A DNA stretch of 64,000 bases from JACKAQ01 sp020634975 [NCBI: Calditrichia bacterium] (GCA_020634975.1 JACKAQ010000001.1:434001-498000), one strand, 5' to 3'. Positions 1 through 8,851 are shown, counted from the stretch's first letter. The notes: generated by a model not told the origin, from the sequence alone. A program made the numbers and translations.

Positions 1-704
1 GTCACGTTTGGGCTGCCCGCAATGGCAAACTCACCAACGACGAAACGAAATATGAAAATGTTTATGTGATTTCATTTTTGTATGGCGCACCGGCTCAACT
101 GGTTGTTCACAAAGAGCTTGGTATAACCGATCCAAAACAACTCGCAGATAAGCGGGTTGGTGTTGGTAATGCTGGCTCCGGCGCTGCCGCAAATGCCGAA
201 CTGTTTTTTACCGAACTGGGCATTTGGGAGACGATGAGTCGCGAAAATCTGGGGTATCGCCAGGCAGCTGATGCGTTTAAAAACAATCAGTTAGATGCCT
301 TTTGGGTATTCGCTGGTTATCCGAATGCATCCATTCTGGAAGCCGCACTGCAAAGCGATGTAGATATTCTTGATCTGTATAAAGTTGGCGAAAAAATTGG
401 AATGTTCGAAAAATATCCGTATTTCGGAAAACTTACGATTCCCGCAAATACATATTCCGGACAAACCGAAGCGGTCAACACATTTCAGGATGCTGCACTT
501 TGGGTCGTTAGCGGCGATGTAAGCGCAGATGACGTTTACAAATTGCTGCAAACCGTATACAGCGAAGAAGGACTCAAGTATATGGTCGAAGTTCACAAAT
601 CTGCCAAAGGCATGACTGCAGCAAGCGCGCCTACCGGCGTGGTCACACCGTTCCACCCCGGCGCAGAAAAATTCTGGACAGAAAAAGGTGTAATTAAGAA
701 GTGA
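1..704 (+). CDS. TAXI-family TRAP transporter solute-binding protein (5' end outside window)
   Basis: The reading frame is open from base 3 to the TGA at 702-704, so the gene starts before the window; about 233 residues of the C-terminal part are visible. The text 'DPKQLADKRVGVGNAGSGAA' followed by 'LFFTELGIW' and 'FKNNQLDAFWVFAGYPNA' is typical of the ligand-binding lobes of TAXI-type (TRAP-associated extracytoplasmic immunogenic) receptors. These bind small, often anionic, solutes in the periplasm and deliver them to a TRAP permease. The fused permease gene follows 78 bases downstream, which fits the normal TAXI operon order. The substrate cannot be read from the sequence. The signal peptide or lipobox would lie upstream of the window. 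Confidence 0.88.
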   Translation, partial: HVWAARNGKLTNDETKYENVYVISFLYGAPAQLVVHKELGITDPKQLADKRVGVGNAGSGAAANAELFFTELGIWETMSRENLGYRQAADAFKNNQLDAFWVFAGYPNASILEAALQSDVDILDLYKVGEKIGMFEKYPYFGKLTIPANTYSGQTEAVNTFQDAALWVVSGDVSADDVYKLLQTVYSEEGLKYMVEVHKSAKGMTAASAPTGVVTPFHPGAEKFWTEKGVIKK

Positions 705-721
705 TGTTCTGAATGAACGCC

Positions 722-757
722 ATTATCGGCGGAGCAAAGATACACTCCGCCGATAAT
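722..757 (+). promoter_or_regulatory. Intercistronic hairpin between TRAP receptor and permease genes
   Basis: A perfect 13-bp inverted repeat (722-734 pairing with 745-757) with a 10-base loop lies in the gap between the receptor and permease genes. There is no uridine tract directly after the stem, so it is not a classical intrinsic terminator. Stable hairpins at this place in binding-protein transporter operons commonly protect the upstream message or reduce read-through, so that the receptor is made in excess of the permease. That role is inferred here. Confidence 0.65.
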
Positions 758-782
758 AAATTTGTTACGTTGGAGGCAAATC

Positions 783-2546
783 TTGTTTGAAAAACTTAAC
801 AAAATCGAGCAATATATATTTAGCGGATTGTCAGTATTTTTAGTCTTGTTTTATTCGCTTTCCGCCGTATGGATTCCTGCTGCAACCCAATACCACCGCG
901 GGATTTATGTTTTTGTCACCTACATTCTCGTTTTAATGCTCTACAAATCCGAAAACAAATATTTGCGGGTGCTGGATTATGTGCTGATGTTGTTATCCGG
1001 CGCTACCGTTTTATACTGGATTTTTAATTTCGAAGCCATCAATTATCGCGCTGGCGCAGAAACGCAACTGGATCAGATCGTTTCGGCAATCGGGGTACTC
1101 ATCGGCATCGAAATCGCCAGGCGGGCAGTGGGCACCGTGTTCGTCATCATCGGCGCTGTGATGTTAATTTACGGGGTTTACGGGCAATATTTCCCGGACA
1201 TCATCGCCCACTTTGGCGACAGCTTTTTGGGTATTTGCACCACTATATTTTTTAAAGAAGATGGCGTTTTCGGGATTATGGCGAATGTTTTGGCAACGTA
1301 TGTGTTGCTATTTGTTCTGTTCGGCGCATTTCTGGAACGATCCGGCGCACAACGTTTTTTCATCGATTTTCCCATCGCAGCTGTGGGGCACAGGGTTGGG
1401 GGACCTGCCAAAGTTGCGGTTATTGCATCCGGATTATTCGGCTCGATATCCGGTAGCGCCATCGCCAATACAGTTTCAACCGGAGCTTTCACCATTCCAT
1501 TAATGAAAAAAGTAGGTTTTCGACCACATATTGCCGGCGCCATCGAACCGGCTGCATCGATCGGGGGAATGTTTATGCCGCCGGTCATGGGCGCTGGCGG
1601 TTTTATTATGGCGGAACTTACCGGATTGCCATATTCATACATCATGTTGGTAGCTATTTTTCCTGCAATTATGTATTTCTTCAGCGTTTATGTGATGGTT
1701 CATTACGAAGCAAAAATGTATAATATCCGGGGTGAAAAATCCGAACAAACCGCAATGTCTATTTTCAAAAAAGAATGGTATTACATTGCACCGCTGGTGT
1801 TGATCACCATTTTGATGCTCGTCGGTTATTCTGCAGGATTTGCAGCGGTAATGGGCATTGTCAGCAGTATCGTTGTCAGTTATTTTAATAAAGATACCCG
1901 AATGACCCCCACAAAATTTGTGGAAGCTGCACGAATGGGCACAGAAAGCAGTCTGAAAATCGGTGCTACGGTTGGTGTCATCGGGATTATTATTTCGATG
2001 CTGACATTCAGCGGATTGATTCTTACGTTCGCGGATATCGTTATCGAGCTGGCTAACGGCAATCTGGTGTTAACAATTATGTTCATTGCGTTGGCATCGC
2101 TTATTTTGGGGATGGGCGTTCCAGTTACAGCGGCTTATTTGTTAACGGCTGTGGTTGCTGTTCCGGCACTCACCCACCTTGGGGTTAACGAGCTTGCTGC
2201 ACACATGATTGTCTATTGGCTATCGCAGGATTCCAACATTTCGCCACCGGTTTGTATCGCCGCTTTTGCCGGAGCAACCATTGCCAATGCCAACATGTGG
2301 CGAACAGCTTTTGCTGCATTCAAGTTCGGGAAATATCTATATTTAGCACCGTTTTTATTTGGCTACGTTCCCGGCTTTACACTGCAAGGTGATATGTGGG
2401 ATATTGCCAAAGCATTCGTGATGATTGCAATCGGCACTTATGTTTACGCCTATTTCTTCAGCTTTGCATGGTTTGATACTGTCAAAGGCTGGTTTGGCTT
2501 TGAAACAAAACAAAGTAAAATTGCAGATTCTGAAGAAGTAATCTGA
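783..2546 (+). CDS. TRAP transporter fused permease (DctQM-type), TAXI system
   Basis: This roughly 587-residue polytopic membrane protein has the layout of TAXI-associated permeases in which the small DctQ and large DctM subunits are fused. It couples solute uptake to an ion gradient together with the receptor encoded just upstream. Visible DctM-type signatures include the glycine-rich 'SGLFGSISGSAIANTVSTGA' stretch, 'EPAASIGGMFMPPVMGAGGF' and, in the second half, 'GMGVPVTAAYLL' followed by 'SPPVCIAAFAGATIA'. I prefer the TTG at 783 because GGAGG at 772-776 stands six bases before it; the upstream TTG at 762 has no such site and lies only five bases after the hairpin at 722-757. A strong terminator follows the gene. 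Confidence 0.9.
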   Translation: MFEKLNKIEQYIFSGLSVFLVLFYSLSAVWIPAATQYHRGIYVFVTYILVLMLYKSENKYLRVLDYVLMLLSGATVLYWIFNFEAINYRAGAETQLDQIVSAIGVLIGIEIARRAVGTVFVIIGAVMLIYGVYGQYFPDIIAHFGDSFLGICTTIFFKEDGVFGIMANVLATYVLLFVLFGAFLERSGAQRFFIDFPIAAVGHRVGGPAKVAVIASGLFGSISGSAIANTVSTGAFTIPLMKKVGFRPHIAGAIEPAASIGGMFMPPVMGAGGFIMAELTGLPYSYIMLVAIFPAIMYFFSVYVMVHYEAKMYNIRGEKSEQTAMSIFKKEWYYIAPLVLITILMLVGYSAGFAAVMGIVSSIVVSYFNKDTRMTPTKFVEAARMGTESSLKIGATVGVIGIIISMLTFSGLILTFADIVIELANGNLVLTIMFIALASLILGMGVPVTAAYLLTAVVAVPALTHLGVNELAAHMIVYWLSQDSNISPPVCIAAFAGATIANANMWRTAFAAFKFGKYLYLAPFLFGYVPGFTLQGDMWDIAKAFVMIAIGTYVYAYFFSFAWFDTVKGWFGFETKQSKIADSEEVI

Positions 2547-2571
2547 TATCTGAAAAAAACCAAGCTAAGCA

Positions 2572-2619
2572 GTCGGGCAAGCGTTCGGACAGACGCAACA
2601 CTTGCCCGGCTTTTTTTTT
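2572..2619 (+). terminator. Rho-independent terminator after the TRAP operon
   Basis: A 10-bp GC-rich stem (2572-2581 with 2601-2610, one G-T wobble) is followed immediately by nine T residues (2611-2619). It closes the TRAP operon and separates it from the convergent menC-like gene. Confidence 0.9.
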
Positions 2620-2630
2620 GGTAAAATGAA

Positions 2631-3713
2631 TTAAAATTTGCGAGTTAAAATAGCCATTTCCGGCAGCACGGGTTTTGAAATGTGATATTTTCCCATATTC
2701 ACTGAAAATCGCGATGAAATGATGTCGCTCGCCAGCCATCGCCAGGTATCGAGCCCGGACGGAACATCTGCAACGTTTACTGCGGCGGCAATATTCGCGA
2801 GCATCGCCAACCCTAATCCGGATTCAAACGCACTGCTGATGACCACAGATACATCGTTTTTATTCGCAAATTCCGCCCACCTCAGCGTGCCGGAAATCCC
2901 AAGAACAGACGGTTTCAAGATGAACGCGACAGTGCCTTCCGGAATCTGGAAATTTTCCAGATCTGCACCGTTCAGTGATTCATCCAGCGCCAGCGGCAAT
3001 CCGGTTTGGCGGTGAAATTCTGCCAGATCTGCCGGATTTTGCAACGGCTCCTCGATGTATTCAATCCGCTCGATCCCCGATAATTTGCCATACGCAACCG
3101 CTTCCGGCAACGTCCAGCGGCGATTTGCATCTAGCCGAAGGCTTACTGTTGTTGGCAATTTTTTGCTTACGTTCGCTATCCATTCCAATTCTGTGTCAGT
3201 ATCCGCACGACCGACTTTCATTTTTACCGCAGTGTATTTTTCAGCTATTATTCGTTCGATTTCCGCATCTATTCCGGCGGAAACGCCGGTCAGCAATCCG
3301 TTGACAGATATGGTTTGTCGCGCATCCGAATTAAGAATTTTTGCAACCGTTTTTTTCGCTGTCGCAGCTCGCAGGTTAAGATACGCCATTTCCAAACCGA
3401 ACAGGACAGACGGCGCTAAATGCTTGTTTTCACTGAAATTACTGGAAACAAATTTTGAAAATTCATCTAAATTGTTGAACGATTTCCCACCCGGCCAAAG
3501 ACTGCAAACCTGCCGCAATTGTTCCGCCGCAGAGGATAATTTTTCCGAATGCAATCCCGGAAACGGGGCAATTTCACCGAATCCGCAATTAACGGTTGCA
3601 TCCCGGAATTCGAGCAAAAATCCCCGTCGGTCGCGCATTTCAGTGCCCATCAAATTGAGCGGTTGCGTGAGCGGCAGACAATATTCAAACACCCGGGCTT
3701 CCAGAATTTTCAT
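2631..3713 (-). CDS. menC: o-Succinylbenzoate synthase-like enolase-superfamily enzyme (MenC family)
   Basis: This 360-residue protein belongs to the muconate-lactonizing/OSBS branch of the enolase superfamily. The N-terminal capping part ('LPLTQPLNLMG', 'GFGEIAPFPGLHSE') closely fits OSBS, which dehydrates SHCHC to o-succinylbenzoate in menaquinone synthesis. In the barrel I see the KxK catalytic lysine motif 'VKMKVGR', the metal ligands in 'LRLDANRRW', 'EEPLQ' and 'LDESLNG', and the second catalytic lysine in 'ILKPSVLG'. The ATG at 3713 overlaps the TGA of the upstream MOSC gene as ATGA, which argues for this start over a TTG at 3728 and for translational coupling. OSBS-family members often also have N-acylamino acid racemase activity. 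No other men genes are in the window, so the physiological reaction is not certain. Confidence 0.78.
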   Translation of the reverse strand: MKILEARVFEYCLPLTQPLNLMGTEMRDRRGFLLEFRDATVNCGFGEIAPFPGLHSEKLSSAAEQLRQVCSLWPGGKSFNNLDEFSKFVSSNFSENKHLAPSVLFGLEMAYLNLRAATAKKTVAKILNSDARQTISVNGLLTGVSAGIDAEIERIIAEKYTAVKMKVGRADTDTELEWIANVSKKLPTTVSLRLDANRRWTLPEAVAYGKLSGIERIEYIEEPLQNPADLAEFHRQTGLPLALDESLNGADLENFQIPEGTVAFILKPSVLGISGTLRWAEFANKNDVSVVISSAFESGLGLAMLANIAAAVNVADVPSGLDTWRWLASDIISSRFSVNMGKYHISKPVLPEMAILTRKF

Positions 3714-4156
3714 TCGGTGGTATCCCAACTGACAGGATCGCCAACGGCGATCACACCGTTATCGAGCACTTCTCCAAACACACCGCCGCGCCAATCGCTT
3801 TTTAACACTTCGCGCAACCCCGGATAGGCTGCATCCATTTGTTCACACGGACGGGTTTCGCCGCGAATCTGTATCCGGCAATCGCCGATCCGCAATATTT
3901 TCCCACGGGAATTTGTCAATTGTATTCCACTAACCATCAGATTTGCGCGCCGCATTTTGGGCTCTATTTTTTCGGAGAGTGTTGTTTTCAACTCATCCCA
4001 CAGTTCTTTTTCGATAATCGTGACCTGCCGTTTGCCACCCTGATTGGTGTTTCCGGCAATCCCGCGATTTGCAACTAAATCCGTAAAGCTATAAGCATCC
4101 ATCGGACCTGATTTCATCCGTTTCAGCCAAATTGCTTCCAGTTTTCCAGACGCCAT
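3710..4156 (-). CDS. MOSC-domain protein
   Basis: This 148-residue protein is a single MOSC domain (molybdenum cofactor sulfurase C-terminal family). Such domains handle sulfur on a conserved cysteine or bind molybdopterin. The expected Cys appears in 'GETRPCEQMD' (about residue 103), and the N-terminal 'GIAGNTNQGGKRQVTII' and C-terminal 'DWRGGVFGEVLDNGVIAVGDPV' segments are also typical. It is short compared with YiiM or MOCS-type enzymes, so it is likely a stand-alone small MOSC protein. It overlaps the menC-like gene by four bases in an apparent two-gene operon; no molybdenum enzyme is encoded nearby, so its partner is unknown. Confidence 0.85.
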   Translation of the reverse strand: MASGKLEAIWLKRMKSGPMDAYSFTDLVANRGIAGNTNQGGKRQVTIIEKELWDELKTTLSEKIEPKMRRANLMVSGIQLTNSRGKILRIGDCRIQIRGETRPCEQMDAAYPGLREVLKSDWRGGVFGEVLDNGVIAVGDPVSWDTTE

Positions 4157-4568
4157 TTACACCGCTCCTTTTCAGTATTTCAATAATTCATTTGCATGAT
4201 AAATCAAATAAATCACCGGAAAAACAGGTTATTAAATTATTTCATCCATTTTGTAATAAACAATATTCAATTTTTACGCTTTTTGGAAATTGCTTCATTT
4301 TAAAAACAAACCTGCCAAATTTATGATTAAGATTACATTCCCTATGCCTGATTTTTCTTTTATTGGTCATGCGTATTCGTTCAATCGGGTTAAAATGTTG
4401 GGGGGCAATATCCGCTATCGGATATTGGTTGGCGTATTAAAAATAGACACACCTCCTAAAAATTTCGCCATCACCCACATTTTTTCCAGGTTTTTGAATA
4501 TGTAAATGCCAATGGAACGGCAATTGAGTAGTCGTTAACAGGGATTTAACCAGGGATAGGAGCTTGTT
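4157..4568. other. 412-base divergent intergenic region with a short hairpin
   Basis: This AT-rich stretch separates the MOSC gene (leftward) from the unknown gene at 4569 (rightward), so it must hold two promoters. The only clear structure is a perfect 9-bp stem at 4406-4414 / 4419-4427 with a 4-base loop, lying about 140 bases before the 4569 start. It has no T-tract. I see no RNA gene or convincing coding region. Confidence 0.5.
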
Positions 4569-5867
4569 ATGCAAATGGAAGTGCCGCTAACCACAATTGA
4601 GGTAGCTCATTTTACGCGTGCGATAAAATTGGCGGTTGCGGATTTCAGATCGATTCTTGCCGGATCAGATGCAGGCGGGTCCAACCCGGACGTTGCACTG
4701 TCTCTGGTACGCATTGCTTCCCTCTATCAAACAATGGGACGGACCAAAAACGCCACCCCACTGTTTTCTAAAGCTTTATCAATCTTTGAAAACGTTTTTG
4801 GCGTGGGTAAATCAAGTTTCAATACCCAGCTCCATTTTTTAAATGGCAAATGTTTTGTTTCTGACAGCCAGCATCCGGTGACCGGAAACGCAAAACTGAT
4901 TGCTATCGATGTAACGGAAGAAGCCCGCAACACGGTTGTTGCAAAACGCCATCCCAATCAGCGTTATTTTCAGGCGCTCATCTCGTGGAAAGCCCCGTTT
5001 TCGCCGCAAATGCCGGAAATCTATTTTGAAAACGCATTATCGATGGTCTTCCCGGAAGATTGCCTGCAAAAATTTGCCACACATCTCCAATTGAAAATGC
5101 ACAGAGATGAGCAACACATTTCCATATTTGAACTGGTAGAGTTGATTCGCGAGTGGCGGCACCGGTTTGGTTGTTTTGAATTGCCCAAAAATTACGAATG
5201 GGCTATGCCGACAACCATCGATTTCAGCAAAGAATTTAAATTTATCAGCACAATTGAGGACACAAACAGCCAGTTAAAACCGGCTGAAAACACGTCAGAA
5301 ATCAAAGAAAATCAGACACTTAAAACAATTGAAAGCGTTCAGGTTTCTGTAACACTTGCACAGCAAAATCAGGAAGAAAAGAAGAAACAATCCATTAAAA
5401 CAGGAAAACAAGAGATGCCAGAATACACCACTGTCAGTTCAGTACGATCAGAAAAACGGTTTTTATCTTCACGCAGCATGTTTGAAGATAACTCATTAAA
5501 ATCTGCTCCGAAAAACGGCAGTGAAAATCGGGAACCTGCCACAGCCGTTGACCAGTTAGCGGAGTTGGTTTCAACAAAATTAAACAATGGTAAACTCTTG
5601 GATTTAAATGACTTAATCACAGTTAAACATCGCAAACAGTTCGTCAAAAAACTGTTCCGGAAGGATGAATCCAAGTTTGATTATCTGATCGATTTTTTGA
5701 ATGATATTCCGGACTGGAAAGTAGCGAGCGAAAAACTGGAAGAATATTTCCACGTTAATAATATTTATCGCTACGATAAATATGCGATCGAACTTTCTGA
5801 CCTTGTTTACCACCGGTATTTCCCGGCAGAAAATGAAACTCAAAAACTGAACAAATTTTGGCGTTAG
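4569..5867 (+). CDS. Unrecognised protein with TPR-like N-terminus and conserved-looking C-terminal module
   Basis: This 432-residue protein has no signal peptide or membrane segment, so it is probably cytoplasmic. Residues about 38-80 ('PDVALSLVRIASLYQTMG', 'PLFSKALSIFENVFG') read like one or two tetratricopeptide helices. The middle (about 235-345) is polar, Lys/Glu/Ser-rich and probably disordered. The C-terminal 80 residues are helix-rich and well ordered in character ('RKQFVKKLFRKDESKFDYLI', then 'LNDIPDWKVASEKLEEYF' and 'YDKYAIELSDLVYHRYF'). They resemble a C-terminal segment I recall in FCB-group hypothetical proteins, but I cannot name a family. AGGAG stands well before the ATG. The gene stands alone, convergent with the alkyltransferase-like gene three bases downstream. 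Confidence 0.7.
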   Translation: MQMEVPLTTIEVAHFTRAIKLAVADFRSILAGSDAGGSNPDVALSLVRIASLYQTMGRTKNATPLFSKALSIFENVFGVGKSSFNTQLHFLNGKCFVSDSQHPVTGNAKLIAIDVTEEARNTVVAKRHPNQRYFQALISWKAPFSPQMPEIYFENALSMVFPEDCLQKFATHLQLKMHRDEQHISIFELVELIREWRHRFGCFELPKNYEWAMPTTIDFSKEFKFISTIEDTNSQLKPAENTSEIKENQTLKTIESVQVSVTLAQQNQEEKKKQSIKTGKQEMPEYTTVSSVRSEKRFLSSRSMFEDNSLKSAPKNGSENREPATAVDQLAELVSTKLNNGKLLDLNDLITVKHRKQFVKKLFRKDESKFDYLIDFLNDIPDWKVASEKLEEYFHVNNIYRYDKYAIELSDLVYHRYFPAENETQKLNKFWR

Positions 5868-5870
5868 CCA

Positions 5871-6197
5871 TCACCGAACGTGTTGATCTGGATGCCATCG
5901 AAAACGCTCCAGATCAACACGTTCACCGATAAAAACCACATCTTCTGCTTCCAGCAACGTTTTCTGCAAATCATACCGCCCATCTTCTTTCGGCAAAGAA
6001 ATTCTCCCCTGAGCGTTTATCACCCGATGCCAGGGGATCTCAACATCGTTTGGCGTGTTGTGCAATGCGTAACCGGCCAAACGCGGTTGACCGCCAAATC
6101 CGGCCAGCCGGGCAATCTGTCCATATGTGGCAATTTTTCCGTACGGAATTTGCCTGACAACCGCCCATATTTTTTGATAGCTGTCAGTTCTTTTCAA
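5871..6197 (-). CDS. Alkyltransferase-like (ATL) DNA-lesion-binding protein, PWHR active site
   Basis: This 108-residue protein is the DNA-binding domain of the O6-alkylguanine-DNA alkyltransferase family ('IPYGKIATYGQIARLAG', 'YALHNTPNDVEIPWHRVINA'). The reactive cysteine of the PCHR motif is replaced by tryptophan (PWHR), as in the E. coli Atl protein. Family members of this type cannot take up the alkyl group; they bind and flag alkylated guanine for nucleotide excision repair. The start is a TTG at 6197 that overlaps the upstream DUF547 gene by 14 bases, so the two are probably co-translated. The 3' end contains a 17-bp perfect inverted repeat (see separate entry). Confidence 0.9.
   Translation of the reverse strand: MKRTDSYQKIWAVVRQIPYGKIATYGQIARLAGFGGQPRLAGYALHNTPNDVEIPWHRVINAQGRISLPKEDGRYDLQKTLLEAEDVVFIGERVDLERFRWHPDQHVR
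5876..5924. terminator. 17-bp perfect inverted repeat inside the 3' end of the ATL gene
   Basis: Bases 5876-5892 pair perfectly with 5908-5924 across a 15-base loop. The hairpin lies within the last 18 codons of the ATL gene and 9 bases after the stop of the convergent gene at 4569-5867. Its position suggests a shared transcription-ending or message-stabilising structure for both converging genes. No T-tract follows on either strand, so simple intrinsic termination is uncertain. Confidence 0.5.
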
Positions 6198-6963
6198 ATT
6201 GGTTCAGATTCCAGTTGTAATCCATTGTTTCAATTTTTCGGCTGTCATCGAAAATTTTCTGTTGATCCGCCGGGCGAAATTTTGCAATAAATTTGCGGAC
6301 ACTGCCGGCATCGGTTTCAAAATCCCCTTTGTACCAATCAAAAATTTTTGTGACCAATATTTTATCTTCTGTAATTTCCACCCAATTCGGATCGTTTAGT
6401 GCGCGTTGGGTATTTTCGTTCAATTGGGCATCCAATAGCTTACCAGAATACGCAAAATTTGCCAACGGCGGACAGCCGATTGACGCACAGTTGACCGCAA
6501 AATGGATTCGCGCGTCGCCAAATTCTTTGCGAATCACATCATTTTCAATCGCATCGAGAGTGAGTTTTCGCCCTGCAACAGTTACCACTTCCCGTTTCCA
6601 CGGCGAGCTGAACAATCCGCCGATATCTTTGATGCTCTTCAATGGATAATTTTGCAGCACCAGTTCCAGCGTTGCTGCATTATACAAATTTATCCAGAAT
6701 GCCAGCGCATCGTTCTTTTCCCAACTGGCGGGATTTTGTTTTTCCAGCAAATTCACATAATCAAACAGCTGTTGTAAATCCTTTTTATTATTGAAGATAC
6801 CGTCATAATCAAATCGATTGCCGTGCACATATTTTTGTAGCAATCCATCAAACGTTTGGTGAAGGTTATCCGCCGATTCGCTATTTTGCGCGAACATTTT
6901 CGGTGCGAATATCCCAAAAGCAACAGCGATTAACATCACAATTTTAAACAGATACGATTTCAT
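6184..6963 (-). CDS. DUF547 domain-containing exported protein
   Basis: This 259-residue protein has a clear N-terminal signal sequence ('MKSYLFKIVMLIAVAFGIFA') followed by a DUF547 domain. The hallmarks are 'DALAFWINLYNAATLELVL', 'DIGGLFSSPWKREVVTVAG' and 'IHFAVNCASIGCPPLAN'. DUF547 proteins are widespread and of unknown biochemical function; the invariant Asn, Cys and His residues suggest an enzyme or thiol-based role, here in the periplasm. The ATG at 6963 is chosen because GGAG precedes it by seven bases and the signal peptide begins there; a longer frame to 6987 adds no sensible sequence. The gene runs into the ATL gene (14-base overlap) and lies 97 bases after the glycosyltransferase gene, so all three may form one leftward operon. 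Confidence 0.88.
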   Translation of the reverse strand: MKSYLFKIVMLIAVAFGIFAPKMFAQNSESADNLHQTFDGLLQKYVHGNRFDYDGIFNNKKDLQQLFDYVNLLEKQNPASWEKNDALAFWINLYNAATLELVLQNYPLKSIKDIGGLFSSPWKREVVTVAGRKLTLDAIENDVIRKEFGDARIHFAVNCASIGCPPLANFAYSGKLLDAQLNENTQRALNDPNWVEITEDKILVTKIFDWYKGDFETDAGSVRKFIAKFRPADQQKIFDDSRKIETMDYNWNLNQFEKN

Positions 6964-7060
6964 GAACATCTCCATGGTTGATGGCAAATTGGTTTTCCAC
7001 CAATATACGGTTTGGCAAATCCTAAAATATCACGAAAATCTGACGTTTTCATCAAAGAAA

Positions 7061-8557
7061 TCAATTGAGCGAAAGAAAATGCAACTGCACAAATCCGCTC
7101 GCGTACGGATGGGGCAATGGAACTGGAGCCAGTATTTCCTGCAACTGCGGAAAATTTATCCGGCTTTCGTTCAAAACAGTCAGTTCCAAACCCGGTTTTT
7201 TGAAAATTGCGCTGTTATTTTCCGGTAACCGGTGTTTAAACAGCAAATCGCCTGTAATGAAAATTGGAATTTGCGGCTGTTGCCACGCGAAAACAAGCTG
7301 GGTAGCCAACCCGTAATCATCGCTCAAAATCCATTCCGGGAATTGGGTTGGCTGGTTTGCCCGCCACTGTTGCACCACATCTGCGGCAAACGGTTGCAGC
7401 GCTTGATATTCCTGCACCCGGTTTGCCCAATTACGGGTTGCAGAAACCCGGGCTTCGCGGTCACCGGCCTGCACTGAATAACTGGTTCCCAATATCGGAA
7501 AACGATTTTCGATCGCTGCGGCAAACCCGGGAAGCTGAAATCCGAGCCCAAATCCGATACTCAACACCAGTGAAGCCAGCGTCAATCGTTTCAGCCATGG
7601 GATTGGAAATTCGTTTTGCCAAAGCAGCAGCAACGTTACAAATGCCGGCAACATCCAGTTGGCTTTTATTTGTCCGGTAATGAGAATTGCGCCGCCAAAT
7701 GCGGCGAAAAATGCGGTTGAAATCACCATCGGCAATGTCCAGCGCAGCGACTGGATTTGGGTTATCTCAGAAAAAATGCGATGAAAAAATGAAACAAACG
7801 GCGTTATGGTTCTCCATGCAACATAAACCATCGCCGGACCTCCCAGAACAACGATCCCCAACAATTGGATCGGCAAAACATGCAATAATGAAACCTGATC
7901 ACCGATTTTTCCAAATTCCAGAACACCCTGAACCATCTGCCAATTCGCAGATATCGCAACCGGAAGCGCCGTACCCAACGTCAAAAGTATGCGTTTTATT
8001 CGCAATTTCGACGTATTCGAATCAATCACCAGCCAATAAAGGATCGCAATTGCAATCACCAAAATTCCGGACGGTTTTGCCCAAATTGCCAATCCTGCGG
8101 AAATTGCTGCCAGCGTAAATCCCTGTTTTTCTGAGAAATAAACGAATGCCAAAAGAGTGGCGAGCAACAACATATCCGGGTGTAAAATTGCACCGGCATA
8201 CGTTTGCCACGGTGCAACAGCCAATGCGAGCAGCAACCAACGACGTTGCACATCTTTAATTTTTCGGCGGATCAGCAATTGCTCCAACAGCCACAGCGAG
8301 CAGGCGCTTGCGACCAGCGAAACCAGCCGGATCGCCCAAATATCCGGCAACGGCAGCCATTCAAACAACCGGATTGCAATTTGCAACAACGGCGAATATG
8401 CCAGTTCAAAATGATGTGCCCAATACCAATACAGTGCTTCATCCCGGCCGGCGCCGGGCAATAACAGCAGCGGTAATCGCAGCAAAATGACAGCCGGCAG
8501 TATCTGCCAAAACTGTTGTTTTAGTGGTGTTTGTGGGTTTCGATTTTCCCGCTGCAT
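7061..8557 (-). CDS. GT39/PMT-like membrane glycosyltransferase
   Basis: This 498-residue polytopic protein has about ten to twelve hydrophobic helices and the first-loop acidic pair of the dolichyl-/polyprenyl-phosphate-sugar family ('GRDEALYWYWAHHFELAYSP'), where the Asp is the catalytic residue. 'GAILHPDMLLLATLLAF' and 'GLAIWAKPSGILVIAI' are also typical of ArnT/PMT-like GT-C enzymes. These transfer a sugar from a lipid carrier to a protein or glycolipid on the outer face of the inner membrane. The ATG at 8557 is preferred: AAGGA stands nine bases upstream, and the extra 39 residues of the longer frame to 8674 lack family similarity. The acceptor and sugar cannot be inferred from context. 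Confidence 0.85.
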   Translation of the reverse strand: MQRENRNPQTPLKQQFWQILPAVILLRLPLLLLPGAGRDEALYWYWAHHFELAYSPLLQIAIRLFEWLPLPDIWAIRLVSLVASACSLWLLEQLLIRRKIKDVQRRWLLLALAVAPWQTYAGAILHPDMLLLATLLAFVYFSEKQGFTLAAISAGLAIWAKPSGILVIAIAILYWLVIDSNTSKLRIKRILLTLGTALPVAISANWQMVQGVLEFGKIGDQVSLLHVLPIQLLGIVVLGGPAMVYVAWRTITPFVSFFHRIFSEITQIQSLRWTLPMVISTAFFAAFGGAILITGQIKANWMLPAFVTLLLLWQNEFPIPWLKRLTLASLVLSIGFGLGFQLPGFAAAIENRFPILGTSYSVQAGDREARVSATRNWANRVQEYQALQPFAADVVQQWRANQPTQFPEWILSDDYGLATQLVFAWQQPQIPIFITGDLLFKHRLPENNSAIFKKPGLELTVLNESRINFPQLQEILAPVPLPHPYASGFVQLHFLSLN

Positions 8558-8730
8558 CGCGGATTTTCCTTCAGAAAAAATGAACGGCAGTTTTGATATT
8601 TGTCCCAAAAAATTTTGCGGGAATAACATAATACACAAAATCATCTGCTCATAGTTCAACAAATAAAAGACCAATCCGCTGCAAATTTTCTGAATTGTTG
8701 CAGATGATTTTCTGATGTATTAGATTGAAA

Positions 8731-8816
8731 TGTTCGTCAGGGGTGTCCCGCCAAACCGGGACTGAGAGAATACCCTGGAACCTGATCCGGATAATACCGG
8801 CGGAGGAAGACGGACA
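8731..8816 (+). promoter_or_regulatory. TPP riboswitch (THI element)
   Basis: All the conserved parts are present in order. P1 is formed by 8731-8738 and 8809-8816 (one wobble). It is followed by GGGGTG, the CTGAGAGA loop (8762-8769), the ACCCTGGAACCTGATCC core, the GGATAATACC segment and GGAGGAA (8802-8808). These elements bind thiamine pyrophosphate. An intrinsic terminator lies 36 bases downstream and the regulated TonB receptor gene starts at 8934. The expected mode is transcription termination of the downstream operon when TPP is abundant. Confidence 0.97.
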
Positions 8817-8851
8817 TGAACATTGACAAAACGTATTTTCAATTTCATGTG

